A DNA stretch of 64,000 bases from CAVXNB01 sp963763085. GTDB taxonomy: Bacteria > Actinomycetota > Acidimicrobiia > Acidimicrobiales > Bog-793. Under the pieces are notes generated by a model. It did no database searches. It saw only the letters and a program-made list of their open reading frames with translations, and was not told the origin of the DNA. The translations under genes were made by a program, and so were the position numbers. Positions 1 through 10,470 of the stretch are shown one piece after another; the stretch's first letter is position 1; every line of letters begins with the position of its first letter. The stretch spans positions 248,001 to 312,000 of the forward strand of contig CAVXNB010000008.1 in NCBI GenBank assembly GCA_963763085.1, in the 5' to 3' direction.

Positions 1-81
1 CCTCGGGTGGCCGCCTATGCCGACCGCGAGGTAGTCGTCCGGGACGGTACGGTCAGCCTGCTGGATCGTGTCGTCCGATGA
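1..81 (+). CDS. ABC transporter ATP-binding protein, C-terminal end (partial)
   Basis: The window opens inside a reading frame of 26 residues ending at TGA 79-81. The tail contains YADREVVVRDGTV, which resembles the last strand and loop of MacB/LolD-type ABC ATPases, where a H-D-P-R-V-A-x-x-A-D-R segment leads into the regulatory end of the nucleotide-binding domain. Its stop overlaps the start of the next gene (ATGA at 78-81), and that gene is an FtsX-type permease, so the pair is very likely one ABC transporter. Walker A, signature and Walker B motifs lie outside the window. The assignment rests on the short tail and on context. Confidence 0.6.
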   Translation, partial: PRVAAYADREVVVRDGTVSLLDRVVR

Positions 82-2318
82 TCCGCCTCGGATTGCGGCT
101 TTCGGTATGCGGCGGTCGGGCGGCCGCGTTGCGCGTGCTTGTCGTGGCCGGCGCCGTTGCCCTCGGGGTTGGCCTCCTCCTCATGGCCCTCGCCGGTGAC
201 AACGGGCTGCACGTTCAGGCCGACCGTGGTGCATGGCTCGACACCTCGGCGCAGACGGTCCCGTCGACGTCGGGAAACTCAACATCCAGCCCGCTCTGGT
301 GGCTATCGCGCACCGACCAGTTCGGCGAGCAGGAGATCGACCGGATCGACGTTGCCGCTACCGGAGCGAACTCTCCGGTCCTGCCGGGGATCGCACAGCT
401 GCCCGGCGCTGGGACCTACTACGCCTCGCCGGCCCTCACGAGTCTGCTCAGGTCCGTACCGGCGAACGAGCTTGCCGACCGGTTTCCCGGGCACCAGATC
501 GGGACCATCGGCGCAGCCGCACTTCCGTCCCCGAACTCGCTGATCATCGTGATCGGCCACGCGCCGCGCCAGCTCTCGCAGGTCCCAGGGGCGGCCGAGG
601 TCCGAGGTATTCAGAAAACGCTGGCCAACTGCTACGCCTGCCAGAACAGCATCGGGAGCGGACCCGTGCTGGAGTTCATCCTGGCGGGCGGAGCCGTCGC
701 GCTGTTGCTGCCCGTGCTCATCTTCATCGCGACGGCGAGCCGGTTGTCCGCCGCCAGGCGAGAAGAGCGTTTCGCCGCGATGCGGCTCGTCGGGGCCACT
801 CCGCGTCAGGTCTCGGTGATCTCAGCTGTGGAGGCGACGGTTGCTGCTGTGGCGGGAGAGGCGCTCGGGTTCGCTCTGTTCTTCCTGATCCGACCGTTGC
901 TCTATCACGTCCCCTTTACGGGGGCGCCGTTGGCCCCAGGTGACCTCTCGCTCAGTGGGATCGACGTTGCTCTCGTGGTCATCGGCGTCCCGATCGCCGC
1001 GATCGTCTCCGCACGCCTTGCGCTTCGCCGCGTCCAGATATCGCCGCTCCGCGTGAGTCGACGGGTGACCTCCGCCCCGCCGCGGATCTTCCGGGTCATC
1101 CCACTTCTCGCTGGCATCGCCGTGCTCGCTTACTTCGACGCCGCCGGCAAGCCGGGGGAAACCGGCGGCCAGCTTCTCGAGCTGCTCGCTGGCTTCGTGC
1201 TCCTGGTGGTGGGGTTGGTCCTCGCCGGACCGTGGATCACGACGGCGGGCGCTCGGCTCATGGCCAATCGGGCCAGTCGGCCCGCCACGCTCATCGCCGG
1301 TCGCCGGCTCCTCGACAATCCCAAGGCGGCCTTCCGGTTCGTCAGCGGGCTCGTGATCGCGCTCTTCGTTACGAGCGCAATGGTCGGGGCGCTGAGCTCG
1401 ATTGCGGACGCCAGCACTATCGGTGGAGGAAGCGCTGGTACGGAAACCCTCGCGGACCTGTTCTGCAGCTTTTCGAGTTCTTCGTGTCCCGCTGCGCTCG
1501 AAGTTCGTTCCGTCCCGGGCCAGGTGCGTGCCGAGCTCCGCATGACGCCGGGCGTGCGCGGCGTGACGGTGGTTCACGACGCCCCGTCTTTTCGCCAAAT
1601 AAACGGTTTTGGGGTGGCCGCGTGCGCCGCGCTGGTGAAGACGCCCGCTATCGGTCAGTGTGCGCCGGGCGCGAAGGTGGCGACGGTCGGCTACTTCCTC
1701 TCGAGCCTCCTCGGGCACAACTCGGATGCGTCCTCGACGGTTTGGCCGACCGCGCACCTGTCGGTGGCGGAGCTCGCGAGGCTCCCGGTCGACGCAGTTG
1801 TCGTCGCCACCGACGGGTCTTCCGGCTCAGTTGAACGGGCACGGACCTCACTCGAGCGGGCGTTTCCCTCCCAAGGAACGGCGGTGGTGGTCGAGGCGCT
1901 CGATCCGCAGACCGCTCGCCTGCTCACGATGGTCCAGGACATAACCGGCGTGGTGATCGTGGCGAGCCTGGTCATCGCCGCCTGCAGCCTTGCCGTGAAC
2001 ATCGCCGCCGGTCTGGGCGAGCGTAAACGCCCCTTCAGCTTGCTTAGGCTCAGCGGCGTCCCTACCGCCGTGCTGCACCACGTCGTCGCCTTGGAGAGTG
2101 CGCTGCCGCTTTTTCTCGTTGCCACGGTCTCGATCGCGGTCGGCCTGATTTCTTCCGCGCTCTACCTCAGCTCCCAGGTCGGCCTCGCGTTCCAAGTCCC
2201 GGGGATCGCCTATTGGGGGACCGTGCTCGGCGGGCTGGCGGCTTCACTGGCCATCATCGCCTCGACGTTCCCGCTCCTCAACCGGATCACGGGACCCGAG
2301 GTCGCCCGAAACGAGTGA
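78..2318 (+). CDS. FtsX-like ABC transporter permease
   Basis: A 746-residue integral membrane protein. One N-terminal helix (about residues 15-40) is followed by an extracytoplasmic stretch to about residue 195. A group of helices comes next (about 198-220, 245-275, 293-315, 335-350, 365-388, 415-437), then a second extracytoplasmic domain with several Cys residues, and three C-terminal helices (about 620-645, 670-695, 710-735). This double-FtsX layout matches the permeases of MacB-type or lipoprotein/peptide exporters. The start overlaps the stop of the upstream ATPase, so the two are translationally coupled. The substrate is unknown. The gene is intact and its length is normal for a fused double-FtsX permease. 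Confidence 0.8.
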   Translation: MIRLGLRLSVCGGRAAALRVLVVAGAVALGVGLLLMALAGDNGLHVQADRGAWLDTSAQTVPSTSGNSTSSPLWWLSRTDQFGEQEIDRIDVAATGANSPVLPGIAQLPGAGTYYASPALTSLLRSVPANELADRFPGHQIGTIGAAALPSPNSLIIVIGHAPRQLSQVPGAAEVRGIQKTLANCYACQNSIGSGPVLEFILAGGAVALLLPVLIFIATASRLSAARREERFAAMRLVGATPRQVSVISAVEATVAAVAGEALGFALFFLIRPLLYHVPFTGAPLAPGDLSLSGIDVALVVIGVPIAAIVSARLALRRVQISPLRVSRRVTSAPPRIFRVIPLLAGIAVLAYFDAAGKPGETGGQLLELLAGFVLLVVGLVLAGPWITTAGARLMANRASRPATLIAGRRLLDNPKAAFRFVSGLVIALFVTSAMVGALSSIADASTIGGGSAGTETLADLFCSFSSSSCPAALEVRSVPGQVRAELRMTPGVRGVTVVHDAPSFRQINGFGVAACAALVKTPAIGQCAPGAKVATVGYFLSSLLGHNSDASSTVWPTAHLSVAELARLPVDAVVVATDGSSGSVERARTSLERAFPSQGTAVVVEALDPQTARLLTMVQDITGVVIVASLVIAACSLAVNIAAGLGERKRPFSLLRLSGVPTAVLHHVVALESALPLFLVATVSIAVGLISSALYLSSQVGLAFQVPGIAYWGTVLGGLAASLAIIASTFPLLNRITGPEVARNE

Positions 2319-2352
2319 CCAAGACGCCGGCCGAAGAGATCGCTCCGACCCC

Positions 2353-3474
2353 TCAATTCAGCCGTTCGATAAGAGGGATAGTCACTTCCACGCCCGGGAG
2401 AGTGTTGATCTCGTCGCGGATGTGCTCGGCGGCAGCACGGTAGGCGTGGTCGTCGAGAACGTCCTGAGCCGCTTCGCGGACCTGGTCCGGGGTGACGGAG
2501 ACCGGATCGAGCAGCCGCCCGAAGCCGAGTTCGAGGCAGCGCTTGGCGTTTAAGGGCTGATCGGCGCCCATCGGGAGCAGAATCGTCGGCAGCCCGTGGG
2601 CGAGGGTACCGATGAGACTTCCGGATCCGCCGTGCGAGACGACCAGGTCACTCTCCGGGAGGATCTCGTCCTGGGGGATGAACCTCTCGATCCGGACATT
2701 CTGCGGCTGCGGGCCGAACTCGGCGGGATCGGTGTCCCTGCCGACGGTCATGACGATGTTCGCGTGAAGTTCTCGCAAACCTGCCAGAACGCGAGAGAAA
2801 ACGTGCAGATTGATGTCGGCGGTGCCGAGAGTGAAGTAGACGGTCGGCGTTCGGGGATCCCGGCGCGTCGGCGTCACAGTTCTCGCCCGATAACAGAAAG
2901 CCGTATCCGGAAGAGGGAAGGCGGAGTCTCGGAAACTTGGCGGAAAGGGCGACAGGACGAGGTACCGATCGAGCATCTCCAACGCGGGATCCGGTGGTAG
3001 TCCGAGTTCTGAGCGGATGGCGTGGAGCGGTTCGCCGACGAGGTCCTTGCGAAGGAAGCCCCCTGCCCCGAGAACGATCACCGTCACGCACGGCAAGCCG
3101 AACAGCTCGGCGACGATCGCGGTGCCCATGTCGACTTCGTCGCGCACTACCACGTCGGGCTTCCACTCGCGGATGATGCCAGGCATCACCTCGGCGTGCC
3201 GTCGGCCGCCCCATCCGGCGAATCCGTCACGGAGATGCCGCTCTTCGGCTTCGAGATCGACGGGCTTCGGCGGCTCGCGGTCCGGCTCCCGAGGGCTCGG
3301 CCGCACCTCGCTCGTTGCGAAGGCCCTGAATCCCGCGGCTTCGATCGACTCGACCAACGCCCCACTCCCCGCAACGGCGACCTCGTGCCCCGCGACCTCG
3401 GCCGCTCGCGCGATGGGGATGAGCGGATGAAAGTGGCCACTTCCGCCGATGAACGTGAAGAGAATCCGAATCAG
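2353..3474 (-). CDS. Glycosyltransferase, GT1/MGT family
   Basis: About 373 residues if read from a CTG at 3474. The protein shows the GT-B fold pattern of macrolide and UDP-glycosyltransferases: an N-terminal ILFTFIGGSGHFHPLIPIA strand-loop, and a C-terminal nucleotide-sugar site with SHGGSGSLIGTLAHGLPTIL followed by PMGADQPLNA. It should transfer a sugar to a lipid or secondary metabolite; the acceptor is unknown. The start is a problem. The conserved first strand lies upstream of the first ordinary start codon (TTG at 3357), and between an in-frame TAA and that strand there is no ATG, GTG or TTG. Either a rare CTG/ATT start is used or a base is wrong there. It is divergent from the MocR regulator. 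Confidence 0.75.
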   Translation of the reverse strand: MIRILFTFIGGSGHFHPLIPIARAAEVAGHEVAVAGSGALVESIEAAGFRAFATSEVRPSPREPDREPPKPVDLEAEERHLRDGFAGWGGRRHAEVMPGIIREWKPDVVVRDEVDMGTAIVAELFGLPCVTVIVLGAGGFLRKDLVGEPLHAIRSELGLPPDPALEMLDRYLVLSPFPPSFRDSAFPLPDTAFCYRARTVTPTRRDPRTPTVYFTLGTADINLHVFSRVLAGLRELHANIVMTVGRDTDPAEFGPQPQNVRIERFIPQDEILPESDLVVSHGGSGSLIGTLAHGLPTILLPMGADQPLNAKRCLELGFGRLLDPVSVTPDQVREAAQDVLDDHAYRAAAEHIRDEINTLPGVEVTIPLIERLN

Positions 3475-3574
3475 GGAAGGATATCGATCCGCGAGCGATG
3501 ACTTCGTGCCCGCCGAGACGTCTTACCAATCGACGGAGGCGGCCGCTGTGAAATGAGCCAGAGGTGAGGCAGTT

Positions 3575-4966
3575 GTGAAGGCCAGATATCTGCTCGAGCT
3601 GGCCTGGTCACTCGACCGGTCTGCGCCGGAGCCGCTGGCGCGACAGGTCGCCAACCAGATCCGCTTTGCTATTCAAGAAGGCTCGCTCACACCAGGCACG
3701 CCGCTGCCGTCGAGTCGGGAGCTGTCGGCGCAGTTGAGCGTTTCGCGGGGTGTCGTGACTACAGCCTACGAGCACCTGGCGGCAGCTGGGTTCCTCGATG
3801 CGCGTCCGAAGGCCGTGCCTCGCGTACAGCACCAGGTAGCGATCAGGGATGTGCCAGAGAAAGAAGCTTCGCGGTTGCCGCTGTTCGACTTCACTGCCGT
3901 CGCACCGGACCTTGCGTTATTTCCGCGGCGGGCGTGGCGGCGCGCGATGGACTACGCAATCAGCTCCGCCCCAGACTCGACTCTCGAATATGCGCCCGGG
4001 GAAGGTCTGATCGAGCTTCGAAGGGAGCTCGCTGCATATCTCGGACGTGTCCGGGGAGTGCGGGCGGAACCCAACCGAGTCGTGATTACACAAGGTTTCA
4101 CCCAGGCTCTGGAAGTCGTCACCCGCGTTCTTGCACGTCGCGGTGTAGTCAGGATGGCTATCGAAAATCCCTCACACGCGTTTCGGATCGCCCCGCGTTG
4201 CGGTCTCGAACGGCTGACCGTGCCTGTTGATGAGCACGGTGCCCTGGTGGACGAAGCGATTACAGGAAACGCCGACGCAATCCTCCTCACGCCGGCGCAT
4301 CAGTTTCCTTTGGGAGGCGTCCTCGACGCTGCTCGGAGACAACAGATCATCAGTTGGGCCCGTGAGACCGGCGCGGTCGTGATCGAGGACGACTACGCCG
4401 CAGAGTACCGATACGACAGGTTGCACGTCACTGCGCTACAGGGCCTGGCGCCAGAGAGCGTCGTCTACGCAGGAAGTTTGAGCAAGACACTTGCTCCTGG
4501 GTTGAGGATTGGGTGGCTGGTCGTGCCCGAGGACATGATCGAGGAAGCACGCCTTGAAAAGGACCAGCAGGATGCAGGTTCTCCGGGCATCGATCAGATT
4601 ACCTACGCCCGGTTTCTCCAGACCGGCGGCATGGACGAACATCTGAGGCGCACGCGACCGATCTACGCCCGCCGCCGGCATCGTCTCGTCGCCGAGATCG
4701 AGCGCACCCTCGGCGGAGTCACGGTCGTAGGGGCATCGGCCGGTCTCCACGTCGTCGCCCTCTTGCACCGCGCCGTGGACATGGATGCGTTCTTACAAGC
4801 CTGTGCTGACGCCCGCATAGCGGTCAAGGACCTGGCGAGCTACTGCTTCGCTCCCCACGAGCACGGCCAGGGTCTCGTGCTGGGCTATGGGCGGATAACA
4901 GAAGAAGCGGCCGGGATCGCGCTCCGCCAAATCGCGACGCTGCTCAAAGCTTGCGCGGTCAGCTGA
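3575..4966 (+). CDS. MocR/PdxR-type GntR regulator with aminotransferase domain
   Basis: 463 residues. Residues 1-75 form a GntR winged helix-turn-helix (PLARQVANQIRFAIQEG, then LPSSRELSAQLSVSRGVV). The remainder is a fold-type I aminotransferase-like domain with the DDYAAEYRYD segment and the PLP-lysine region SLSKTLAPGLRIGW. MocR proteins use PLP or an amino-acid adduct as effector and commonly control a neighbouring or divergent gene. Here the divergent neighbour is the glycosyltransferase and the downstream one an oligopeptide-binding lipoprotein, so either may be a target. The GTG start is preceded by an AGGTGAGG-like ribosome site. Intact and of typical length. Confidence 0.88.
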   Translation: MKARYLLELAWSLDRSAPEPLARQVANQIRFAIQEGSLTPGTPLPSSRELSAQLSVSRGVVTTAYEHLAAAGFLDARPKAVPRVQHQVAIRDVPEKEASRLPLFDFTAVAPDLALFPRRAWRRAMDYAISSAPDSTLEYAPGEGLIELRRELAAYLGRVRGVRAEPNRVVITQGFTQALEVVTRVLARRGVVRMAIENPSHAFRIAPRCGLERLTVPVDEHGALVDEAITGNADAILLTPAHQFPLGGVLDAARRQQIISWARETGAVVIEDDYAAEYRYDRLHVTALQGLAPESVVYAGSLSKTLAPGLRIGWLVVPEDMIEEARLEKDQQDAGSPGIDQITYARFLQTGGMDEHLRRTRPIYARRRHRLVAEIERTLGGVTVVGASAGLHVVALLHRAVDMDAFLQACADARIAVKDLASYCFAPHEHGQGLVLGYGRITEEAAGIALRQIATLLKACAVS

Positions 4967-4977
4967 CCCGACTCACA

Positions 4978-5004
4978 ATTAGTTATCTGGCACTGCAAAC
5001 TAAT
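4978..5004. promoter_or_regulatory. Inverted repeat in AT-rich intergenic DNA
   Basis: The 169-bp gap between the MocR gene and the oligopeptide-binding lipoprotein is noticeably AT-rich for this genome. It holds a 7-bp inverted repeat, ATTAGTT (4978-4984) and AACTAAT (4998-5004). It could be a weak terminator for the regulator gene or an operator. Neither role can be decided from sequence. Confidence 0.3.
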
Positions 5005-5135
5005 CAGGAACTGGAGCTAGCGGACCATCCCGGCAGTCCGTACATTACAAACAGAAACATTACGGAATCACTACAGGCTCGTGACGCGAGGACCGCGGAT
5101 ACAGGGCAGTGAGTTCAGGAGGTTCGGCACGGATT

Positions 5136-7134
5136 ATGGTACGAACGCGCAAGCTGAGCAGGCTGGCAATAATAGGAACAACCGTCGCCTCCGCAGCTCT
5201 GGTTCTCGCGGCCTGCGGGTCGAGTACTCCGAGTGGGGGAGCGTCGACCACTACGACGCCAGCCGGCCATGGGATGGTCAAGGTCAAGGGCGGCACGCTG
5301 ACGATCGCGGAGTCTCCGGCCGCAGGCCCGAACTACATCTTTCCGATGATGGGCAGCTCGTACTTCACGACGCAGAACTACCAGCTGATCTACCTTCTGT
5401 ACCGACCGCTCTACTGGTTCGGCGTGGGAAACACCCCGAGCCTCAACGAAGCGCTCTCGTTCGGCGAGCTGCCCGTGTACTCGAACGGCGGCAGAGTCGT
5501 CACCATCAAGATGAAGGGCTGGAAGTGGTCGAACGGCGAGACCGTGGACGCCCAGGACATCGTGTTCTGGATGAACCTGCTCAAGGCTGACGCCACCTCG
5601 TGGGCGGCGTACGTTCCGGGACCAACTCAGTTTCCTGGGAACGTCACGAACGTCGTCGCGAACAACTCGACCGACACTGTCACCTTCAGGCTTGACGCGG
5701 CCTACAGCCAGTTGTGGTTCACGGACAACGAGCTGAGCCAGATCACGCCTCTTCCGACGGCATGGGACATCACCTCCGCGGGTGCCGCCGCGGGTTCGGG
5801 CGGCTGCTCGAAGGCGAGCTACGCGTCGATAACGACCGCGCTCAAGACCGTCAAAGGCGAGTCGACGCTCGTTCCGACCTCTGCGTCCGCAAGGGCTTGC
5901 GCGAAGGTCTACGCGTTCCTCGACAAGCAATACCGAGGCGGGCGATCTTGGCACGTACGCCAGCAACCCGCTTTGGCAGATCGTGAACGGGCCGTTCAAG
6001 CTGACCCAGTACGATGCGACCGACAACGGCGCCACCCTTGTGCCCAACACTTCCTACTCGGGATCTCCGAAGCCGACAATTGACCGGCTAGTGCTCGCTC
6101 CGTTCACAACTGACACGGCCGAATTCAACGTGCTCGCGGCAGGTGGCAGGATCAACATCGGGTACGTCCCGTATCAGGACGTTCCGCCCTACAAGGGCAA
6201 GGTCTTCGGCCCGGCCGGTCCGATCGCTGGGCCTAACAACGTGCAGCTCGCGGCAAACTACAACCTCGCACCGCTGTACGGCTGGGCAATCAACTACTTC
6301 GCTATGAACTACACCAACCCGACCTCTGGTCCGATCTTCTCCCAGCTGTATGTCCGGCAGGCGTTGCAGTCGCTGATGAACCAGACCCTATGGGCCCAGC
6401 TTTTCTACTCCGGCTATGCCGCGCCGACCTATGGTCCCGTGCCCGTGGTTCCGGCGACCGACCTCGCTACCAGGCAGGAGAGCACGAACCCGTACCCGTA
6501 CAGCCCGGCGCACGCCATCTCGCTCCTCAGGTCGCACGGCTGGAAGGTGGTCCCAAACGGGATGTCTACCTGCACGGACCCGGGAACGGGCGCCGCCCAG
6601 TGTGGCAAGGGGATCCCGAAGGGCGCAGCGATGAACTTCCAATACCTCTACGCCTCGGGTATCGCCGCACTGGGACATGAGATCCAGGAACTCGCATCCA
6701 GCTGGGCGCAGGCCGGGATCAAGCTCACGCTCGAGAGCAAGGCCTTTGGCGACGTGATCAGCACCGCCGCGTCGCCCTGCACCGCTGGCAAGAGCTGCCC
6801 GTGGGACATCGCCAACTGGGGCGGTGGATGGAGCTACTCGCCGGACTACTACCCGACCGGAGAGGCGATCTTCGCCTCCGGCGCATCCGCGAATTTCGGT
6901 CAGTACTCCGACGCCAAGGCGGATGCCCTTATAAAGCTGACCAACACTTCGTCGTCGCTGCAGAGCCTGTATAACTACCAGAATTACCTCTCGCTGCAGT
7001 TGCCCGATATCTGGCAGGTCAATCCCGCGCTGCAGCTAACCGAGATCGGTAAGAACGTCTGTGGCGTCCTGCCCCAGAACACGCTGTGGCAGTGGACTGC
7101 CGAGTTCTGGTACTTCTGTAAGCCGGCCAAGTAG
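5136..7134 (+). CDS. Oligopeptide/solute-binding lipoprotein, SBP family 5, frameshifted
   Basis: About 665 residues once one frameshift is repaired. The ATG at 5136 gives a lipoprotein signal ending in the lipobox LVLAAC (Cys27). The family 5 body follows: a GGTLTIAESPAAGPNYIFP start, WKWSNGETVDAQDIVFWMNL, and later YNYQNYLSLQLPDIWQVNP. It would bind peptides or other small solutes outside the membrane. The frame is lost near 5931: removing one base joins FLDKQ to TEAGDLGTYASNPLWQIVNG, which continues intact to the stop. AGGAGG at 5117-5122 lies 13 nt upstream of the ATG; an in-frame GTG at 5109 is an alternative start. No DppBCDF-type permease genes adjoin it, so it looks like an orphan binding protein. 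Confidence 0.82.
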
Positions 7135-7165
7135 TCGGCGCTTTCGCGACCGCGCTTCGCTCGTG

Positions 7166-7193
7166 GTCCCGGCGGCTTCAAGACGCCGCTGGG
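7166..7193 (+). terminator. Hairpin after the solute-binding gene
   Basis: A stem of about nine pairs with one G-T wobble (CCCGGCGGC against GCCGCTGGG) encloses an 8-nt loop, 35-60 nt past the stop codon. There is no U-tract, so it is only a candidate terminator. Confidence 0.35.
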
Positions 7194-7304
7194 CTAGCCT
7201 CGGTACGAACGCTGAGATGTTCCGTACCATATGGAGTATCTTACCAAGGTGAAGATATCGACTCCCTGCGGGAGGCAAGGGCCGCGTAAGTCAGAAGCTC
7301 GGAG

Positions 7305-8293
<989 letters not shown>

Positions 8294-8297
<4 letters not shown>

Positions 8298-9460
8298 CGA
8301 CGATCCCGGACCTGAGCGCACCGGCGCCAACTCCAGCCGCCGGTCGGGCTCCAATCTCGCGTGACCATCGGGGATCCCCGCTGCCCACCTGGGGGATGAT
8401 CGCAGCCAAGTTCATGGAGTTGCGCAAACGGCGCGGACTCATGATCGCCCTGATCGTTGTGAACATCGGCATCCCAACCCTTTTCCTCACCGTGCGTCTG
8501 CTGGCTCACGCATTCGACCCGAAGTCCTATGGGCCGGCTGGGGGCTACACGATCTACACGGGACTTGTCGCCGGTGTGATGTACGTGTTCGGATTCATCG
8601 TTGCGGCCACTTTGGGCTGCTCGGCAGGATCGCTCGACCTCACCGAGGGGATGTTCCGGCACCTGGTGGTGACCGGTCGCTCCCGGTTGGCTCTGTACCT
8701 CGCCCGGATTCCCGCAGGGCTGGCCATCGTCGTGCCTCTTGTCGCGATCGGTTTCACCATCGTGTGCGCTGTCTGCGTCTTCGCTGCTCCGAAGACGCTC
8801 AACTACGACGGTGTCAACGTGCCCGCCGGGCTCTCTCGCTCCGGGCTCGAGAGCTGGGCCGCGGACCATGCCGGCTTGATCGTCTGCGATTTTTCATACA
8901 ACGGGCCCGGTCTACCGAATGTCCCATGCGGACCTAACGGACAGATCATTACGCCGCCGCCCGGGTCTCAGACGACCGGGCAGCCCACCGCAGCTCAGAT
9001 AAGAGCAGCCGCCATACAGATCGCTCGGCAGAATTACGCCGGCTACTCCTCAGACTTCCTGTCCCCGTCCATCTCCCTCATGATCAAGTCTGGATTGTGG
9101 CTCGAGCTCGAAGCTCTCATAGGGCTGGTCGTCGGCCTCGGGCTCGCTTCGTTGCTCGGCCAGAGAACGATCTCTGTGATCTTGCTGATCGTGCTCGAGG
9201 TCATCCTGACGCCGCTCTTCTCGCGAGCGCGCATACCTCACCTCTTGAACCTGCAGCGTGGCGTGGTCGGGGTCGCCACCGCCCACCTGGCGCCGGGAGG
9301 CATTCCTGTATTCGGCGGCGGCGGGGGAGGGCCAGGAGGCGGCCAGGGAAACCCACTGCTCATACCCGAGACAACTCTCGTCTCAGTCTGCGTGATCATC
9401 GCGTGGCTCGTGGTCTGGACAGCACTCGGGGCATGGCGAATGATGACCAGGGATGCCTGA
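8294..9460 (+). CDS. ABC-2 type transporter permease
   Basis: 388 residues from the GTG that overlaps the ATPase stop. About six hydrophobic helices are visible: residues near 50-70 (MIALIVVNIGIPTLFLTVRL), 85-110, 130-160, then a long soluble loop containing two Cys residues, and three C-terminal helices including WLELEALIGLVVGLGLASLL and VCVIIAWLVVWTALGAW. A Gly-rich loop (GGGGGGPGGGQG) lies near the C-terminus. It forms the membrane part of the exporter encoded with the preceding ATPase. No substrate can be named. Confidence 0.78.
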
Positions 9461-9536
9461 CGAGGGCTGCGTGTCGCAATCCGGTCGCGGGCGAACGCGG
9501 CGCGCGACACGGACTCCGGCCGCCTAGCCTCGACAC

Positions 9537-10289
9537 ATCTCGATCTCCTGGCCCGATACCGCCCTGCTCCTAGGCGCCGGGGTTCTAGCTGGAGCAGTCG
9601 GCTCCGCAGGCGGCATCACGTCACTTATCTCCTATCCCGCGCTGCTTGCCGTGGGAGTTGCGCCGCTGGCGGCAAACGTCACCCAAGCCGTTGCGTTCGT
9701 GGCTGCGTGGCCCGGATCGGCGCTCGGGTCGCGGCCGGAACTGCGTGGGCAAGCTCCCTGGCTACGACGCTGGGCCCTGCTGATCGCCGCCGGATCCGCT
9801 GGCGGCGTCGCACTGCTGCTTTGTCTACCCGCGACGATCTTTGCTCGGGTCGTACCATTCCTGGTGCTCCTCGGCTCGATCACTCTCCTCGTTCAACCGC
9901 GGATCAGCGCCTGGCACGTTAAACACCTCTCTCACGGCAACCGGATTCTGCTGCCGTGTTGTCTTCTCGCTGTAGCCCTCTACAACGGCTATTTCGGTGC
10001 GGGAGCGGGCATCATGACGCTGGCCGTCCTGCTCCTCTTCATGGATCCAAACGTTCCGCGGTCCAATGCGCTCAAGAATGCAATCCTCGGCGTGGGAGAC
10101 GTTGTCGCTGCAATTGGGTTCATCTTCTTCGGGCCAGTCCACTGGGCGGCGGGGGTTCCACTTGCGGGCGGCTTGCTCGTCGGCAGCAGTATCGGGCCGT
10201 CTGTGACTCGAAGGGTGCCAGGCAGCGTCATGCGGACGCTGGCCGCGTGCGCCGGCCTCGCTCTGGCGATTTGGCTTTGGGTCGACTAG
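9537..10289 (+). CDS. TauE/SafE family membrane permease (sulfite exporter-like)
   Basis: About 250 residues with 7-8 hydrophobic helices. The N-terminal half holds the family pattern AGAVGSAGGITSLISYPALL, then VAPLAANVTQAVAFVAAWPG. The C-terminal repeat has GYFGAGAGIMTLAVLLLFM and LKNAILGVGDVVAAIGF. TauE/SafE proteins move organosulfur anions or other small organic acids. The conserved first helix is fully in frame but has no ATG, GTG or TTG between the in-frame TAG at 9525 and 9651, where a GTG would cut off the first helix pair. ATC at 9537 or CTG at 9564 would have to serve, or a start base is misread. Confidence 0.72.
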   Translation: MSISWPDTALLLGAGVLAGAVGSAGGITSLISYPALLAVGVAPLAANVTQAVAFVAAWPGSALGSRPELRGQAPWLRRWALLIAAGSAGGVALLLCLPATIFARVVPFLVLLGSITLLVQPRISAWHVKHLSHGNRILLPCCLLAVALYNGYFGAGAGIMTLAVLLLFMDPNVPRSNALKNAILGVGDVVAAIGFIFFGPVHWAAGVPLAGGLLVGSSIGPSVTRRVPGSVMRTLAACAGLALAIWLWVD

Positions 10290-10358
10290 CGCGTCCCTAG
10301 AAGTTCAACGATGCCGGGGGCGCGAGGGCGGGAACTGCTGGTTGATCGCCGGCGGGGG

Positions 10359-10470
10359 CTAGGGGCGTCCCTCGAATACGAGATTGAACGGCGTCTCCGT
10401 TGCCCGACGGAACGAGGAGAATCCGGCCGCCTTGGCTACCTCACTGAGTCTGCGTTCGCCCGCTTGAGCT
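10359..10470. repeat. 112-bp direct repeat, copy 1 (detached 3' end of methyltransferase gene)
   Basis: Base-for-base identical to 11366-11477. On the minus strand it encodes the last 36 residues and stop codon of the methyltransferase (from AQAGERRLSEVAKAAG to NLVFEGRP) with no rest of the gene attached. The identity ends abruptly on both sides. It is therefore a detached copy of a gene end, produced by recent duplication or by misassembly. Confidence 0.9.
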
